Shown: piece after piece, positions 42,364 through 53,167 of the stretch | Numbering within the stretch: the first letter of the stretch is position 1 | How the letters are laid out: each line of letters opens with the position of its first letter | Source: JAMXLO01 sp963794185 | GTDB lineage: Bacteria > Pseudomonadota > Alphaproteobacteria > Acetobacterales > Acetobacteraceae | Assembly (NCBI GenBank): GCA_963794185.1 | Contig: CAWCDM010000105.1 | Location: forward strand, 1-64,000 | Direction: 5' to 3' | Length of the DNA stretch: 64,000 nucleotides | Notes under the pieces: model-generated | Told to the model about the DNA's origin: nothing | What the model saw: the letters and a program-made list of their open reading frames with translations, nothing else | Databases searched by the model: none | Program-made: the position numbers and the translations under genes

Positions 42364-43323
42364 TCAGCGTTTGGGCAACTGGACCGCGGTCGCGCCGAAC
42401 GGCTCGGGGTCCTTGTCCTTGAGCGCCGGGTCATTGCGGTAGGCGAACTTGGCTTCGAGCACCCAGGCAGTGTCGCCCGCAACGGTCACGGCGGTGGGTG
42501 TGAACCTGAACCCGTCCTTGATCGTCTCGATGCTCGCCTTGTCGCCGTCGATGTTCACGATGTCGATCTTGCCGGAGCGGTTCTCGGCGAGAATGATGCT
42601 CCCGTCCGGGAGTGTCCGCATGCCGTCGGGGCCGGCGATCGGCTGCGAGAGTGCAAGCAGCGTCGCGGCGCCCGCAGTCCCGTCGGGCTTCACGTCGACC
42701 CGCACCAGTTGATTCTCGCGCACGTTGTTGAACAGCACCGCGCCATTGTTCAGCAGCGCAATGCCGTCGATGCCGACCCATTTCGCGTCAGCCCCCCAGA
42801 CCGCGAGCGCGGTGGCGCCCGGCTTGAGGGCAAGGATGCGCCCGCCGCGCGTGTCGGTGGCGTAGGTTGTGCCGTCGCGCGCCACCGCGATGTCGTTGCA
42901 GAGGCCGCCGCCCGGGAACGGATAGCTGGCTTTCGGGGCGGCGGTCTTCAGGTCGAACGCCTTGAGCTCGGCGCTGGTGCCCTTCGGGTCGGTGTCGTTG
43001 GTGCACAGCCACAGCGTGTTCGCGGCATTGTCCGCCAACACGCCGAGCACTCGGCCGAGGCCGTTAGGTCCGGCGGCAATCCAAGGTGTCGCTTTTGTGG
43101 CACCGGGCGTGGCGCGATAGACGGTGCCGTGGTCCATGCTGCCGATGATGATCGTCCCATCAGCCGTCGAGGTCAGGCTTTCGGGGAAAACGTGCGTGTC
43201 GTCGATGATGAGCTGGGTCGGCTGCGCGAGCGCCACACCGGCGACGCCGACGAGACCCGCGAGAGCGGCGATCGGCAGTGCGCTGCAACGGATATGGTCG
43301 AATACCCTGACGTGTCCCTGCAT
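42364..43323 (-). CDS. Exported SMP-30/gluconolactonase-like beta-propeller
   Basis: The protein has 319 residues with a signal peptide (IAALAGLVGVAGVALAQ). Six-bladed propeller repeats are visible: SLTSTADGTIIIGSMDHGTVYR, NDIAVARDGTTYATDTRGGRILAL, GIDGIALLNNGAVLFNNVRENQLVRV and GPDGMRTLPDGSIILAENRSGKIDIV. The NDIAVARDGTTYATD segment contains the Asn and Asp positions that bind Ca in SMP-30 lactonases. It may be a periplasmic lactonase or a non-enzymatic propeller. It precedes an alcohol dehydrogenase gene. Confidence 0.8.
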   Translation of the reverse strand: MQGHVRVFDHIRCSALPIAALAGLVGVAGVALAQPTQLIIDDTHVFPESLTSTADGTIIIGSMDHGTVYRATPGATKATPWIAAGPNGLGRVLGVLADNAANTLWLCTNDTDPKGTSAELKAFDLKTAAPKASYPFPGGGLCNDIAVARDGTTYATDTRGGRILALKPGATALAVWGADAKWVGIDGIALLNNGAVLFNNVRENQLVRVDVKPDGTAGAATLLALSQPIAGPDGMRTLPDGSIILAENRSGKIDIVNIDGDKASIETIKDGFRFTPTAVTVAGDTAWVLEAKFAYRNDPALKDKDPEPFGATAVQLPKR

Positions 43324-43643
43324 GGATGCTCCCTCCTGAAAGCGGCGCCCTGGTCGACCGATCTTTGGCCGGCATTACCCAGTGGGCCGGGGTTTTCGGC
43401 AGCATGGTGTTCCGGTCGGCGGAACCGCACGGATATTGGGGAGTTCAGGCCACGTTGGCAAACTGCGCGCCTGGTCGATGTCACAAGAAATTCAATCGGT
43501 GCTGTCGGGGCGTCGGTCAACACATCGTCCTTCGGGCGGCGGTGCTGTGGGGAGGTGCAGAGCATGGACGCGCGCGAATTCGGTTCGGGCGCCGCTGGAT
43601 ATCTGCACAACCGGGCAAATCACCAAGTGCAAAGGACGACGGC
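43324..43643. other. Intergenic between divergent genes, no gene recognised
   Basis: About 320 bp between the propeller gene and the PhnB-like gene. Open frames exist but none has motifs or a clear ribosome binding site. The promoters of both neighbours should lie here. Confidence 0.5.
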
Positions 43644-44114
43644 GTGCAAAAAAACTCTCCGTTCCTGTGGTTCGATAGCCAGGCCGAAGAGGCGATGCAC
43701 CTTTATGTCTCCATCTTCAGGAACTCCAAGGTCGTAGGCATCGCGCGCTATGGCGATGCCGGGCCGGGACCAAAAGGGAGCGTGATGACTGCCTCGTTCG
43801 AGCTTGATGGCCAGCGATTCACGGCCTTGAACGGTGGGCCGCAATTCAAATTCACCGAGGCCATCTCGTTCCTGGTCGACTGCGCGGATCAGGCCGAAGT
43901 GGACGAGCTGTGGGACAGGCTCTCCGAGGGGGGCGAAAAAGGGCCATGCGGGTGGCTCAAGGACAAGTTTGGCGTTTCATGGCAAATCATTCCGTCTGTG
44001 CTGATGCAACTGATCAACGATCCTGACCCTGACAAATCGCGACGGGTCATGGAGGCCATGCTTCAGATGAGCAAGATCGACGTCGCAAAACTGGAAAAGG
44101 CTCATGCGGGCTAG
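43644..44114 (+). CDS. PhnB-like VOC-fold protein (3-demethylubiquinone methyltransferase-like domain)
   Basis: The protein has 156 residues. It starts at GTG 43644 after AAAGGA. The sequence QKNSPFLWFDSQAEEAMHLYVSIFRNSKV, then GSVMTASFELDGQRFTALNGGPQFKFTEAISFLVDCADQAEVDELWDRLSEGGEKGPCGWLKDKFGVSWQIIP, is the signature of the PhnB / '3-dmu-9_3-mt' VOC family. The name refers to a domain match, not to proven methyltransferase activity. The function is unknown; many are cytosolic dimers. It stands alone. Confidence 0.88.
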   Translation: MQKNSPFLWFDSQAEEAMHLYVSIFRNSKVVGIARYGDAGPGPKGSVMTASFELDGQRFTALNGGPQFKFTEAISFLVDCADQAEVDELWDRLSEGGEKGPCGWLKDKFGVSWQIIPSVLMQLINDPDPDKSRRVMEAMLQMSKIDVAKLEKAHAG

Positions 44115-44122
44115 AGGGAATG

Positions 44123-44261
44123 TACACCTCGCCCGCTCGCGGGAGAGGTCGTCGCGCGCAGCGCGATGGGAGAGGGTGCATCAACAGTCATGTACGGTGG
44201 GGCGCACCCTCTCCTGCGTCGCTGCCGCGACAGGACCTCTCCCGCAGGCGGGCGAGGTGTA
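44123..44261. repeat. Composite palindromic repeat (family R2), intergenic copy
   Basis: The element begins TACACCTCGCCCGCTCGCGGG and ends with its near reverse complement, CCCGCAGGCGGGCGAGGTGTA. Between them lie GAGAGGTC...GATGGGAGAGGGTGC and its mirror. It has the same modules as the copies inside gcvP (49802-49857) and inside the COG1565 methyltransferase gene (63113-63235). It lies 8 bp after the PhnB-like stop and could form a long terminator hairpin. Confidence 0.9.
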
Positions 44262-44528
44262 ATTCGCGCGCCCCGGCGCTTCCAGTCAACCGAGCTTGCA
44301 GCAGCACAGTGCGGCGACCTCCCGTCCATGGCCCTGCTGCAGGAGCCGTCTAGCACGGCTGGCACAAGCCGAACGGATGCCGGTCCTCGCCTGAACCAGT
44401 AGGAACGCCGGGACATTCTTCCCTTGAACCGCGCCTGGCAGCATCGCAAACTCTGCCCGCCGCCACGGAACGGCGCGGACACACGAGCGGGACACCACGC
44501 GTGGGCATCCCGACCAGAGGAGCCGGAT

Positions 44529-45398
44529 ATGCTGAACGCAACGACCCTTCTGGCGGAGGAACTCGGCCAGCGACTGTCGAGCGTTTTCTTGCGCACGTTT
44601 GGTGGCAGCGAGCCGCAAATTGCCGCCCAGCTCGACGAAGCGGCCCGCCTCGTCATCGAACGGCTTGCCACCAGCGATGCCCTCTACCATAACGCCGAGC
44701 ACACCGGATTGGTGACGCTGGTCGCCCAGGACATCCTGCGTGGGCTCCGAATGCGCCGGAATATTTCACCGGACGACTGGCTGCATTTCATTGTCGCGGC
44801 CCTGATGCACGACGTCGGCTATCTGCGCGGCGCCTGCGCCGAGGACCGCGGCGAACGGCAGGTCATCGATGCCGCAGGCAACTTCGTATTGCTGGCCCGT
44901 GGCGCCTCGGACGCATGTCTCGCTCCGTACCATGTTTTTCGATCGCAGGTCGTGACACGACACCGCTTCGCATCGCACCCAATGATCGACGGCGAGCGGA
45001 TTGCACGTGCGATCGAGTTGACGCGCTTCCCCGTCCCGGACGATGACGACCATGCAGAAACCGACACCGAAGCCGGCCTGATGCGCGCCGCCGATCTGAT
45101 CGGACAACTCGGAGACCCGCTCTACCCGCGGAAGCTCAATGCACTCTTTCACGAGTTCGCAGAAATCGGCATCAATGAGAAACTCGGCTATGCCAGTCCA
45201 GCCGACGTCGCCGAACGATATCCCAGCTTTTTCTGGAGCAAGGTGGAACCCTATATCGGCGACGCAATTCGTTACCTTGAATACACGATGGAGGGCCGGC
45301 AGTGGGTCGCGCAACTGTACAGCAATGTATTCGCCATCGAACATCATCGCCAAAATATGGGCCCCGAATTGCCGGGCAGCCGCTTGCCGAAGCGCTGA
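44529..45398 (+). CDS. HD-domain metal-dependent phosphohydrolase
   Basis: The protein has 289 residues. The HD signature is visible as YHNAEHTGLVTLVAQD around residues 55-70 and VAALMHDVGYLRGA around residues 95-108, with a later DAADLIGQLGD-type helix (RAADLIGQLGDPLYPRK). Such proteins hydrolyse nucleotides or cyclic dinucleotides with bound metal. There is no GYP motif or sensory domain. ATG 44529 follows AGGAGCC. The gene has no close partner; an EAL-domain remnant lies 1 kb downstream, but a link is speculative. Confidence 0.85.
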   Translation: MLNATTLLAEELGQRLSSVFLRTFGGSEPQIAAQLDEAARLVIERLATSDALYHNAEHTGLVTLVAQDILRGLRMRRNISPDDWLHFIVAALMHDVGYLRGACAEDRGERQVIDAAGNFVLLARGASDACLAPYHVFRSQVVTRHRFASHPMIDGERIARAIELTRFPVPDDDDHAETDTEAGLMRAADLIGQLGDPLYPRKLNALFHEFAEIGINEKLGYASPADVAERYPSFFWSKVEPYIGDAIRYLEYTMEGRQWVAQLYSNVFAIEHHRQNMGPELPGSRLPKR

Positions 45399-45782
45399 TG
45401 GCCGCGTCCGTAGATGGACGCTGAAGGCTGACGCCGCCACCGCCGACCGGTCTCGTCATATCATGGGGCCAGCAATCTATCGATTACGTTTCATTCCTCC
45501 TGCGTGAGGTCCCGTGGGGTGCGGGAATCCCGAAGGCCATGACCGTGCGCACGGCGGCGACCCCGCAGCGGTCGTTGAGCGGGCGGTGCCAGAAGAGCCA
45601 GGCTCTGTCAGCATCGGGAAACGCCTCTGCTTACCTTGTCTTGATTGTATTGTCGGAACGCTTGCGATCCAATTGAACAGGAGACAGAGTCTCAATATCA
45701 ATGCTTGCATTCACGGGAATGTGAGCCTATACATCACAGTCACGTGAGCGCTCTGCCTGCCTTAAGGAAGTGGAATTTTCCG
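45399..45782. other. Intergenic, no gene recognised
   Basis: The 384-bp stretch has lower GC in its second half (around 45640-45740) than its surroundings. Open frames are short and without motifs. It may contain the promoter of the small gene at 45783. Confidence 0.45.
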
Positions 45783-46085
45783 ATGGAAATGCTGCGGATC
45801 ACCCCCATCCCACCGACGGGTCTTTCCTTCGATATCTCCGACCTCATTCTCCTGCAGGGCTGGGCGGAGTTTCATGACGTCCGGATGGTCGTCGAGCTGG
45901 ACCATTGGGTGGAGGGCGAGGAATACGAGGAGGTCGTGGGGTTCTATACCAAGGACAGCCCGCTCAGGCGGTGGATCCTCTGGCGCTCCGCCAGCGAGGT
46001 CGTCGTTCAGCCGCTGATCGGCCGCGCCAGGCGCTTCTGCTCGGTCGCCGAGGCTCTGGAGAGCCTGATGGGGGCCTCAGCCTGA
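45783..46085 (+). CDS. Hypothetical 100-residue protein
   Basis: The protein starts MEMLRITPIPPTGLSFDISDLILLQGWAEFHDVRMVVELDHW and ends FCSVAEALESLMGASA. It is acidic in the middle (VEGEEYEEVVGFY) and has no signal peptide or membrane segment. ATG 45783 is preferred to the upstream open frame, which lacks a start with a ribosome binding site. I do not recognise a family. It looks like a real gene by codon use and composition. Confidence 0.6.
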   Translation: MEMLRITPIPPTGLSFDISDLILLQGWAEFHDVRMVVELDHWVEGEEYEEVVGFYTKDSPLRRWILWRSASEVVVQPLIGRARRFCSVAEALESLMGASA

Positions 46086-46407
46086 CCGTCAGGGGAAGGC
46101 ATCAACCAATTTCAGGTCGAGCGCGACAACCAGTCCGAACCTTGCCATGCGGAACGCCTGGAAACGGCTGACGCGCATGGCGACGGTCATCGCGCGGTCC
46201 TTGTCCAATTGCTCGGCTGCGCCGCCGGTGTGGTCTCCAGAACAACCCACATGCTGGCCGCGATAGTAAGGAAGCGCTTACCAAGCAGGATCTATGATGT
46301 CCGCCGACGCGCACGTCGGGGTCATCATGTCCAAGCCTGGGAATTCCGCACTGAATGACGCGTTGCAACCATGACTGCCATCCGCGCACTCGTGGGAGAC
46401 ATCGCGG
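46086..46407. other. Intergenic or decayed sequence before EAL remnant
   Basis: No intact gene is seen. The stretch precedes the EAL-domain remnant and could contain unrecognisable parts of the same decayed gene. Confidence 0.4.
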
Positions 46408-46797
46408 ACGGCCGAGGCGCTGCGGGCCATCGAGGTCCCGTTCTGTCTTGACGATTTCGGGGCGGGCGCCGCGGACATGCGTCTGCTGCGGGCACTTCCC
46501 GCCGACCTGGTCAAGCTGGACGGGTCGTATGTGCCAGGTGTGGCGCGCAATGGGCGCGAGCGTGGCTTCGTCGCCGGCATGATCGATATTGCGCACGCTG
46601 TGAAGGCCGCGGTCGTTGCCGAGCAGATCGTGACCGAGGTCGAAGCGGACGCGCTGCTGGCAATGGGCGTCACCTACGGGCAGGGATGGCTGTTTGGCCG
46701 CCCTGCCCCCCTGCCGGCCTGCAGCCCGAGGCGCTCTACCGTTGGGCGGTTAACCAACGCGCGCCGCCGCGGCAAGGTGCAGGAGGCCTGGGAATAG
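46408..46797 (+). pseudogene. EAL-domain (c-di-GMP phosphodiesterase) C-terminal remnant
   Basis: The frame reads TAEALRAIEVPFCLDDFGAGAADMRLLRALPADLVKLDGSYVPGV, then AVVAEQIVTEVEADALLAMGVTYGQGWLFGRPAPLP. DDFGAG, KLDG, the AEQIVTEVEADAL segment and GYxxGxxxGRP are EAL-domain motifs (here TYGQGWLFGRPAPL). The N-terminal half with the EAL signature itself is missing, and the expected Glu in AE(G/Q)V is altered in context. It cannot hydrolyse c-di-GMP. It ends beside the ~210-bp repeat copy B. Confidence 0.8.
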
Positions 46798-46805
46798 GCT
46801 CTGGC

Positions 46806-47016
46806 AGGCTGCGGAAGAAACGGCCGGTTTGCTGGTTTGTCACGTAACAAAGGTAAGGCCAGGGGCTCTGCCTCTGCACCCCGCCAAGGACAAGTCCTTG
46901 GAACCTTTTACTTTGACTCATGGGGGTCTGGGGCCTCAGGCCCCAGCGGGTCCAGAGCCTGCCCCGGGCTTGACCCGGGGGCGGAGCCCTGGCCTTCCTT
47001 TCTCCGCAGCCTGTTA
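46806..47016. repeat. ~210-bp dispersed repeat, copy B (inverted relative to copy A)
   Basis: The reverse complement starts TAACAGGCTGCGGAGAAAGG and follows copy A (30744-30954) through GGACTTGTCCTTGG and GGCAGAGCCCCTGG to the end. The two copies form inverted repeats enclosing about 15.8 kb. Confidence 0.9.
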
Positions 47017-47223
47017 GAACTTCCGCGCTGGCCGATAGTTTTGCGACCATGTGTGTCGCGGCGATGTGTGGGTTCGCTCAGGTGACGCGTGTCCGAAGTT
47101 TAATGCCAATCGGCACCGTTCGCCTTGGTTCAACCACACGGGCATCGCCGCCGCGACACAATGGAGTGTTGTTCTGCCTGCAGCCGGAGCATCGATATCC
47201 CTCCGGTGTATAGGAGCAGAACT

Positions 47224-47499
47224 ATGAAGCGACTTTTGACACTTGCGACCACCGGCTTGTTTGCGACCGGCCTGGCCGTGCTTCCCGTGACCGTCTTCGC
47301 TCAGCCCAATTCAACAGCGGGTACCGATGCGAAGACGAGCACCTCGTCCCACAGCGTGACAAACGATACGAAGGTTGCGCCCGGCAACAAGGACAGCGGT
47401 GCGACGAAGGACTCCGCCAAGGTCACCACTCCGAAGCTCAGCACGGCTCCGACGTCCGGGACGGCGAAGCCCACGGGCAGCCACGACAAGGGCGCCTGA
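47224..47499 (+). CDS. Small exported Thr/Ser/Lys-rich protein, unknown
   Basis: The protein has 91 residues. A signal peptide (MKRLLTLATTGLFATGLAVLPVTVFAQ) is followed by a low-complexity hydrophilic tail rich in Thr, Ser, Lys and Gly (STAGTDAKTSTSSHSV, SGATKDSAKVTTPKLSTAP). No Cys or recognised domain is present. It is probably a periplasmic or envelope protein. GGAGCA precedes ATG 47224. I do not recognise a family. Confidence 0.65.
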   Translation: MKRLLTLATTGLFATGLAVLPVTVFAQPNSTAGTDAKTSTSSHSVTNDTKVAPGNKDSGATKDSAKVTTPKLSTAPTSGTAKPTGSHDKGA

Positions 47500-47596
47500 G
47501 CGGCAATTCACCACAGGGCGCGGCGCATTTGCGTGCCGCGCCCGACTGGTTCCATTCAGTGATGCTGCCAGCCGCGATATGCAATGGCCGCAAGCG

Positions 47597-48192
47597 TCAC
47601 CCGGCTTGCAGCGAATCGCCACTCTGGTCTTCGGTTTCTTCCGCGCCCAACTGGGCATCCGCGTAAATATCCGCCAGCCGAATCTCGACTTCGATCTCCG
47701 GCATGCGCAACAGGTCACCCGCCGTGAGTACCCGCGCGTTCCAATCCGGCCCCTGACGCACGAAGACAGTCGCAGCTATACTGTCCTGCTCAAGAATGAC
47801 GTAGCGCTGGATTGACTCCGTTGCCTGGTATTCCCGCAGCTTCTCGATTCGATCGGTGCGTGACGTACCGGACTGAGAATCTCGAAAACCACAACTGCGT
47901 TCTTGATCACGGTCGTGTCCGGCGGAACCGGCATGCAATATACAAAGGCGTCCGGATAGCGGATGCGCCCCATGACTTCGATTTTCATGGTGGGTCCGCG
48001 CACACGGCAGGGTTTGCCGCGCAGATGTTCCCGCAGCAGCGCGCGCAAGGTGCCGCCGATGGCTTCGTGCGCGTCCGTTCCGCCCGTCATCGCGACGGGT
48101 TCGAAACCGTCGAATTCGTGGCGCAACTCCTGTTGTTCCTCCCAGACGAGGAACTGCTCGATGCTCATCGGCTTGCGGAGTGCGACATTCAT
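47597..48192 (-). CDS. Uma2-family (DUF820) putative endonuclease (one frameshift)
   Basis: Two frames join near 47860 to give about 197 residues starting MNVALRKPMSIEQFLVWEEQQELRHEFDGFEPVAMTGGT. The Uma2 restriction-endonuclease-like fold shows in HEFDGFEPVAMTGGTDAHEAI, TMKIEVMGRIRYPDAFVYC and AVVVFEILSP, then DRIEKLREYQATESIQRYVILEQDSI. The RYPDAFV...VVFEILS pattern carries the D-(E)xK-like acidic residues. These proteins are numerous in some genomes and their targets are unknown. It is separated from gcvP by 68 bp. Confidence 0.8.
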
Positions 48193-48260
48193 GTGAGGCA
48201 GCCTAGCACGAAATCATCTGTGGGAACTCCTCCACAGGAGGTAAACGTCCGCCGAATGCG

Positions 48261-51187
<2,927 letters not shown>

Positions 51188-51188
<1 letters not shown>

Positions 51189-51577
51189 CAGTCGAGCGAC
51201 TCCACGTATTCGCTGTAGGCGGCCTCGTCCAGCAGCGCCTCGAACGCATCGGTGTCGTCGATCTCGACACGGAAGAACCAGCCCTCCCCCTCGGCTTCCG
51301 TGTTCACCAGCGACGGGTCGTCGACGATCGCCTGGTTGACCTCAACGACCTTGCCTGCGAGCGGGGCATAAACATCGGACGCGGCCTTGACGCTTTCCAC
51401 CACGCCGCAGGCCTCATCGGCTGCCACGTCGCGGCCGATCTCGGGCAGCTCGACGAACACCACGTCGCCGAGCGCCTCCTGCGCGTAGTCGGTGATGCCG
51501 ACGGTGGCGATGTCGCCATCCAGGCGCACCCATTCGTGTTCCTTGGTGTAGCGGAGATCGGAGGGCGGTTTTGCCAT
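51188..51577 (-). CDS. gcvH: Glycine cleavage system H protein
   Basis: The protein has 129 residues. RYTKEHEWVRLDGDIATVGITDYAQEALGDVVFVELPEIG and the lipoylation segment GVVESVKAASDVYAPLAGKVVEVN, with the lipoyl-Lys in ESVKAAS, are typical. It shuttles the aminomethyl group between P and T proteins. ATG 51577 gives the normal length; the longer upstream open frame lies in the gcvT shadow. It is 14 bp from the end of gcvT and overlaps gcvP by one base (TGATG). Confidence 0.95.
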
Positions 51578-51591
51578 TGGGGCGAATCCTC

Positions 51592-52722
51592 TCAGCGGGC
51601 GTATCGATGGGGGACGAAAGGCATCGGCACGACACGTGCGGGCAGGAGTTTGCCCCGGACGATCAGCTGCAGGGCGGCGCCATCGGCAGCCAGGTCCTTG
51701 CGCACATAGCCCATGGCGATCGGTGCGCTCAGCGTGGGCGAGAAGCCGCCTGAGGTGATGGTTCCGGCCGCGGTGCCGTCGCTGGCGACGATGTCGGTCT
51801 GCGCGCGGGCCGGGGCGCGGCCGTCCGGGCGGATGCCGACGCGGTGGCGGTGCGCGCCATGCTCGAACTGGTCGCGGATGGCGGCGGCGCCGGGGAAGTC
51901 CCACGCGGCGCGGCGGCGCTTGCCGATCACCCAGGTGAGGCCGGCCTCCACCGGGGTGGTAAGCTCATCGATGTCGTTGCCGTAGAGGCAGAGACCCGCC
52001 TCCAGCCGGAGCGAATCGCGTGCGCCGAGCCCGGCCGGCGCCACCTCGGGTTCCGCCACCAGGCGCTGCGCCAGCGCCTCGGCGCGGTCGGCGGGGACCG
52101 AGATCTCGAACCCATCCTCGCCCGTATAGCCCGAGCGCGAGACCAGACACGGGATGCCAGCCAGCGTGACGGCGGCGACGCCCATGAATGGTAGCCGGGC
52201 GGCGTCCGGGCCGATCCGAGCGATCACGGCGGCGGCGGCGGGGCCCTGCAGGGCAAGCAGGGCGCGGTCGTCGTGCGGATGAAGCTGCACCCCGGCCGGC
52301 AGGTTGGCGGCTATATGGGTGAAGTCGTCGTCCTTGCGGCTGGCGTTCACCACCAGGAACAGCCGCTCCTCGCCGATATTCGCCACCATCAGGTCGTCGA
52401 TGATGCCGCCCGCCTCGTTGGTGAGCAGCGTGTAGCGCTGCCGCCCAGGCTTCAGACCGAGCAGGTCGCCGGGCACAAGGCGTTCCAGCGCGGCCGCGGC
52501 AGCAGCACCGGTCAGCGTCGCCTGCCCCATGTGCGAGACGTCGAACAGCGCCGCCTTGGCGCGGCAGTGCAGGTGCTCGGCCAGCACGCCCTGGTACTGC
52601 ACCGGCATGGCATAGCCGGCGAACGGCACCATCCGGGCACCCTGCGCGCGGTGCCAGGAATCCAGGGGTGTCGTCTTCAGCGGTGTGGGGGCAGGGTCAT
52701 CCGGCAGTGCATTCTCGATCAA
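51592..52722 (-). CDS. gcvT: Glycine cleavage system T protein (aminomethyltransferase)
   Basis: The protein has 376 residues. PLDSWHRAQGARMVPFAGYAMPVQYQGVLAEHLHCRAKAALFDVSHMGQ, GIIDDLMVANIGEERLFLVVNASRKDDD, LALQGPAAAAVI, RSGYTGEDGFEISVP and RDSLRLEAGLCLYGNDID are the folate-binding and catalytic segments. It releases ammonia and forms 5,10-methylene-THF. The frame starts at TTG 52722, with GGAG 7 nt upstream; no in-frame ATG is close. It is first in gcvT-gcvH-gcvP and lies directly downstream of a glycine riboswitch. Confidence 0.93.
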   Translation of the reverse strand: MIENALPDDPAPTPLKTTPLDSWHRAQGARMVPFAGYAMPVQYQGVLAEHLHCRAKAALFDVSHMGQATLTGAAAAAALERLVPGDLLGLKPGRQRYTLLTNEAGGIIDDLMVANIGEERLFLVVNASRKDDDFTHIAANLPAGVQLHPHDDRALLALQGPAAAAVIARIGPDAARLPFMGVAAVTLAGIPCLVSRSGYTGEDGFEISVPADRAEALAQRLVAEPEVAPAGLGARDSLRLEAGLCLYGNDIDELTTPVEAGLTWVIGKRRRAAWDFPGAAAIRDQFEHGAHRHRVGIRPDGRAPARAQTDIVASDGTAAGTITSGGFSPTLSAPIAMGYVRKDLAADGAALQLIVRGKLLPARVVPMPFVPHRYAR

Positions 52723-52772
52723 TGGTCCGCTCCACAGACAAGGTCACAGGCCGGCCACGTGCCGGTTCCGAT

Positions 52773-52988
52773 GACCCCCCTCTGTCGGGCGACCTGAGAG
52801 ATTCAAAGCGCCCCGATGCTGCTGCTGCCCTGGGTGCTTCTTACTCCGTCGGTGCGGCGGGCGGATGGGCTGCCTGCCGGCTTTCCAGAGATCCCTGATC
52901 CCAGCGCGGTCCCTGTTGCCTGAGCGTTTCCGGGGGCCGGTTGCGCCTTCGGCGGCGGAGGCTTTCCCTCCGCTCTCTCCCGCGCCGG
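52773..52988 (-). promoter_or_regulatory. Tandem glycine riboswitch upstream of gcvTHP
   Basis: On the minus strand the 5' aptamer has GCGGGAGAGAGC, CCGCCGAAGGCGCAA, CTCAGGCAACAGGGACCG and TCTCTGGA in order. A second, less canonical aptamer follows with CACCGACGGAGTAAG, ATCTCTCAGGT and CCGACAGAGGGG. This is the gcvT/glycine element order. Glycine binding would switch on expression of the cleavage operon, so that excess glycine is degraded. The gcvT start lies about 50 bp beyond it. Confidence 0.88.
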
Positions 52989-53167
52989 GTGGCTGGGACG
53001 CGACGAACATGCAGGAAACCGAGTCAGGAAACAATGACGGATACGCAGAGGTGAAGGGCATGCTCACCTGCCGCCACCAGGAAGAAATCGGATGACAAAG
53101 ATGCATGGCTCCTCTACGCTTGCCGCAATTCTCCGAAGCGAGCGATCTTACAGGGAGGAAGGCAGCC

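Noticed and set aside
43563..43737. Small ORF beginning MDAREFGSGAAGY before the PhnB-like gene
   Set aside because: It overlaps the PhnB-like start in another frame, has no clear ribosome binding site and no known motif.
44123..44261. CRISPR-like repeat pattern
   Set aside because: The repeats are inverted arms of one palindromic element, not direct repeats with unique spacers. No cas genes are present.
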